Positions 61,031 to 64,000 of a DNA stretch of 64,000 nucleotides are shown here, piece after piece. Made by a program: the position numbers and the translations under genes. Source of the DNA: Lethocerus indicus (Eukaryota > Arthropoda > Insecta > Hemiptera > Belostomatidae); contig JACDQD010000005.1 in NCBI GenBank assembly GCA_019843655.1, positions 33,119,864 through 33,183,863 of the forward strand. The letters are read 5' to 3'. The notes beneath the pieces are model-generated. The model did not search any database. It was not told the DNA's origin and worked only from the letters and a program-made list of their open reading frames with translations. Position 1 is the first letter of the stretch, and every line of letters starts with the position of its first letter.

Positions 61031-62769
61031 ATTGTACTGGAAAAATTCAGTAGAAGTATTGTTTAAACAGTTCAAACAATAATTAAAATAGTGTTTCATT
61101 ATTATTTAAACCCATTGAGGTACTACCGTAGGCCCCAAATGGGGATCGGTAAATTTTTTTAAAATTTTTTCAGTTTTTTTTTCTTATTACCTTCAGTAAT
61201 TTCACATCACGTCAAATTACTCTCAATTATGATTATTATTCGAAATAAAAGATAATTTTTTCTCATGTGTTGGGTTCAACTCTGTGGTGTCCTATTACCT
61301 CCCAAAGGGACTCGATTTAAAAAAAAATTTGTGACAAACTGGTTTTTAAAAAATTTTATGGAAAAATTTTCAGAAAAAAAAATTTGTACTTAATGGGTTA
61401 ATGTCTGTAATGTAATAGTTTTTTCTTATATGTATATATACGTGTTCAACACGCACGTGGTTAGCACTGGAACCATATTAGCATACCCCCAAAGTTAATG
61501 GGAGGAAGGGCCCCCCAACCACTCAATCCCTTAAAATTTGCATAAAACCGTTAATAATTACGGCTCGGGGAAGGGAGACGAGCCATTACCGGTTTTAATT
61601 GCTTCGGTTTTTAACTGTTTTTAATTGCGGGTTGGGGGGCTGGAAATCCGGATGATAAATTTGAAGTACTAGATTCAAAACGTGTCAGTGATTAGGGGGT
61701 GGATTCTGTCATCGGAGATCAAAATTCTGAGGTGTAAAAAAATTAAAATCCAGCGGGTGGGGGGAGAATTTCACCCCCTCCCCGGTCCTAAACGTGCCGG
61801 AGATCTTAACCGCGTTCTATGCCAACCTGTTTAGGGGTGGAATTGGATTTAAGACTTTGGGGAAGGGGGTGGTGGTGTCCTCTCACTACCCCCCCTCCCC
61901 CCCCAGGAACTGTTAATTAATTATTTCAGCCGCGGTGGAAATTAACATAAACCGGTTTCAACGACGGGGGCAGAAAATGCCCCGGGGGAAATTTCGGGGT
62001 TCGGGTTCTCGGGTTCGTCGAGTTTCTCAATTTCCTCCCCCGGAACACGTCGTGTGGGGGTGGGGTGGGGTGGGGTTCCCCCTTTATAATTAAATAAGAA
62101 TACAGACCTAAGGGATAAATTGGAAGGTGAATGCTTACAGTATATATTTATTCTACAAATTTAGACCATTGTGCACAACCCTCTGCGCCGTGTATATTTA
62201 AAGCAGAGTTATATTCGACAAAGACCCCACAGCCCTCGAGAGACAAGTCTTTGAATAGAGACGAACTAACAAAGGGGGGCTAATTTATTAGTGTCGTCAC
62301 AAAACTGCGACTAAACTAAGTTTTGATTCTTTCATCGAATCACCATAATCTCGATTTGAAACTCTGGGGGTGGGGTGGGAAACTCCCTCTCGCCATCCTG
62401 AATTCCTCTCGAAAGGGAAACTCTTCGTATTCCATTAAATATTCATCCCCTATCCCCAACCCCCCCCGCCCCGCCCTATTTCTACCCCCATAATAATCAT
62501 CGTCGCCCCACACAGTCTTTCATCCCCCCCGGTTTCATAGTCATTTTTAGTATTTTTAATTCGATGATTTGTATACTAAAAGCCCCCCCCCCTAGGTTCT
62601 CCCTTGGGGGGGGTTTCTCAATACGCGGTCCTAGAAAAAGAAACTTCGAAACTCTTAGAAATTCCGGTTTCGTTTTCGACTTCTGAAAGTGTTTTAAGTA
62701 GGGCCGTAAACACAATAAAATGATGTCTTGAGTGGGGAAAATATTAACGGTGTTTTTCCGAATTTTTTT

Positions 62770-62824
<55 letters not shown>

Positions 62825-63900
62825 GAATACATTTTCGGCTTTTCGCCACGATAATAATCGTTTCAAGAGCTTTTGTAATCTACGCATACATCGTATATAT
62901 ATGGGGGGGCTCAGGGTGCGAACCACGCATTTTATTTTTACCCCCAACACACTTCAAACAACGGAAAATTCCCGACGCAATAAATCCGGGACGAAAGCCG
63001 TCCGTTCGGGGGTTTTTCCGCCAGCTTTTCACGACAATAAAAATCTCAGCATTTTTTTTTCATTTTTCCCGATTTCAACAACCGTTCTTCGGCCTTCACC
63101 GAACCCTACAAACGAACTTTTATTATCTCCTGAACATCTATTATGTCATTTATATTTGGGGATCGTTCTAATAGTGACGATCCCCCCCCCTCCCCGGCCC
63201 CCGACAAAAAGTTTTCTATTTTCTTTTTAAGGGTTGAATTTTAAGATGTCCAAGACTGGGAATATGTATAACGTTCAGCCTCGAATAAAAGAAAGGATTC
63301 GGTGGGGGTTGGGGTAGGGGCGGAAATTTAAAACATCCCTTGTCCCTCCCTACAGAGAAAAGAGTAAAAATTTTTTTTTTCATGAAAATGACGTCGCCGC
63401 GATATTACCGGAATTTCGGTGGAGGAAGCGAGGAGGAGCTTCTTCTGGATAAAACCTTCTTGGGGGCGGAAATTGGAAAAACAGAAGGCCGAATTGGGGT
63501 TGGGAAAGCGTGTACCAACAACCGACCGATAATCCCCCAAGAGTTTAAAAGCCCGAAAGTATTGTTATTTTGTTGGTAGAAGAGGAAAAAAGTATATAAG
63601 GACTTTCTTGTTGTACCCGAAGGCAACAACTCTACCTACTACTACCCTCTAATGGATTGGGGCCGCCCCCCCTCTTCCCTTCCTCCCCTTACTTTACGAA
63701 ATTAAATTTTCCCGAGGCCGAACTATAAGTCAATTATTGTTTTTCATCCAACTTTTATTAGTATTTCTCTCGGTCTACGTTTGAAAATCCTTTCACTAGA
63801 AATCTTAATGAAAATTTTTGTGGGCCGAAAATACCGGGGGGGAGGGAAATTTGAAAAAAAAAAAATCCGTGATCGAAACACTCGTCGCCACTGCAAGTTA
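61031..63900. other. No gene recognised
   Basis: It contains a (TA)n run at 62775-62822 and frequent C/G homopolymers. Open frames up to 135 codons show no domain. Confidence 0.5.
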
Positions 63901-63901
63901 A

Positions 63902-64000
63902 CGGACTTTAGACTGGACTTTGGACTTTAGGCTGGGCTTTAGGCCATTTAGGCTGTACTTTAGGCCGGACTTTAGGCCGGACTTTAGGCCGGACTTTAGG
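63902..64000 (+). repeat. 12-bp tandem repeat, runs off the right edge
   Basis: ACTTTAGGCCGG units, imperfect at first (GACTGGACTTTGGACTTTAG) and regular from about 63955. The repeat continues beyond the window. Confidence 0.92.

Overview
The window is animal genomic DNA, most likely from an invertebrate and plausibly an arthropod. It has GT-AG spliced introns of roughly 0.2-2 kb, AT- and CT-microsatellites, G/C homopolymers, several Tc1/mariner- and piggyBac-type miniature elements, and a 10 kb satellite block. I cannot name the species. The sequence also carries signs of long-read consensus error, namely homopolymers one base short.

The only convincing gene is on the minus strand, from 23516 down to 219, and it runs off the left edge. 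I resolved 21 consecutive coding exons (here w1 to w21, 5' to 3'; 3813 nt, about 1271 residues). All have GT-AG borders and all but one junction keeps phase. The domain order is six LDLa repeats, EGF, calcium-binding EGF, YWTD propeller 1, EGF, YWTD propeller 2, EGF, then seven LDLa repeats. Order and local residues fit LRP2 (megalin) better than LRP1. Two examples are the VCGCPYG-like EGF after propeller 2 and the PPFR tail after the last LDLa. The product should be a giant type I endocytic receptor; this window holds its N-terminal quarter or so, without signal peptide, membrane segment or tail. Exon w18 lacks one G in a G run, which breaks the frame.

The introns are crowded with repeats. 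The outstanding one is an inverted duplication of about 950 bp. The intron w10-w11, plus the end of exon w10, is copied in reverse inside intron w15-w16, so the two arms flank exons w11-w15. That block is 996 nt with phase 1 at both ends. Other introns hold a 104-bp satellite array (1018-1803), piggyBac-like TTAA miniature elements, foldback elements ending in TCTTCAGTAGCG, a large dyad of repeats (16258-17590), a two-copy 285-bp tandem duplication, and a (CT)n tract of over 250 bp.

From 23.5 to 64 kb I find no convincing exon. This part may be a long 5' intron or upstream intergenic DNA. It contains miniature elements (families A to E), two remnants of a larger DNA transposon, a tRNA-like 3' fragment, and a satellite cluster at 30.5-40.95 kb. 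In the cluster a central 104-bp array is flanked by 53-bp arrays of opposite orientation. A 12-bp tandem repeat begins at the right edge.
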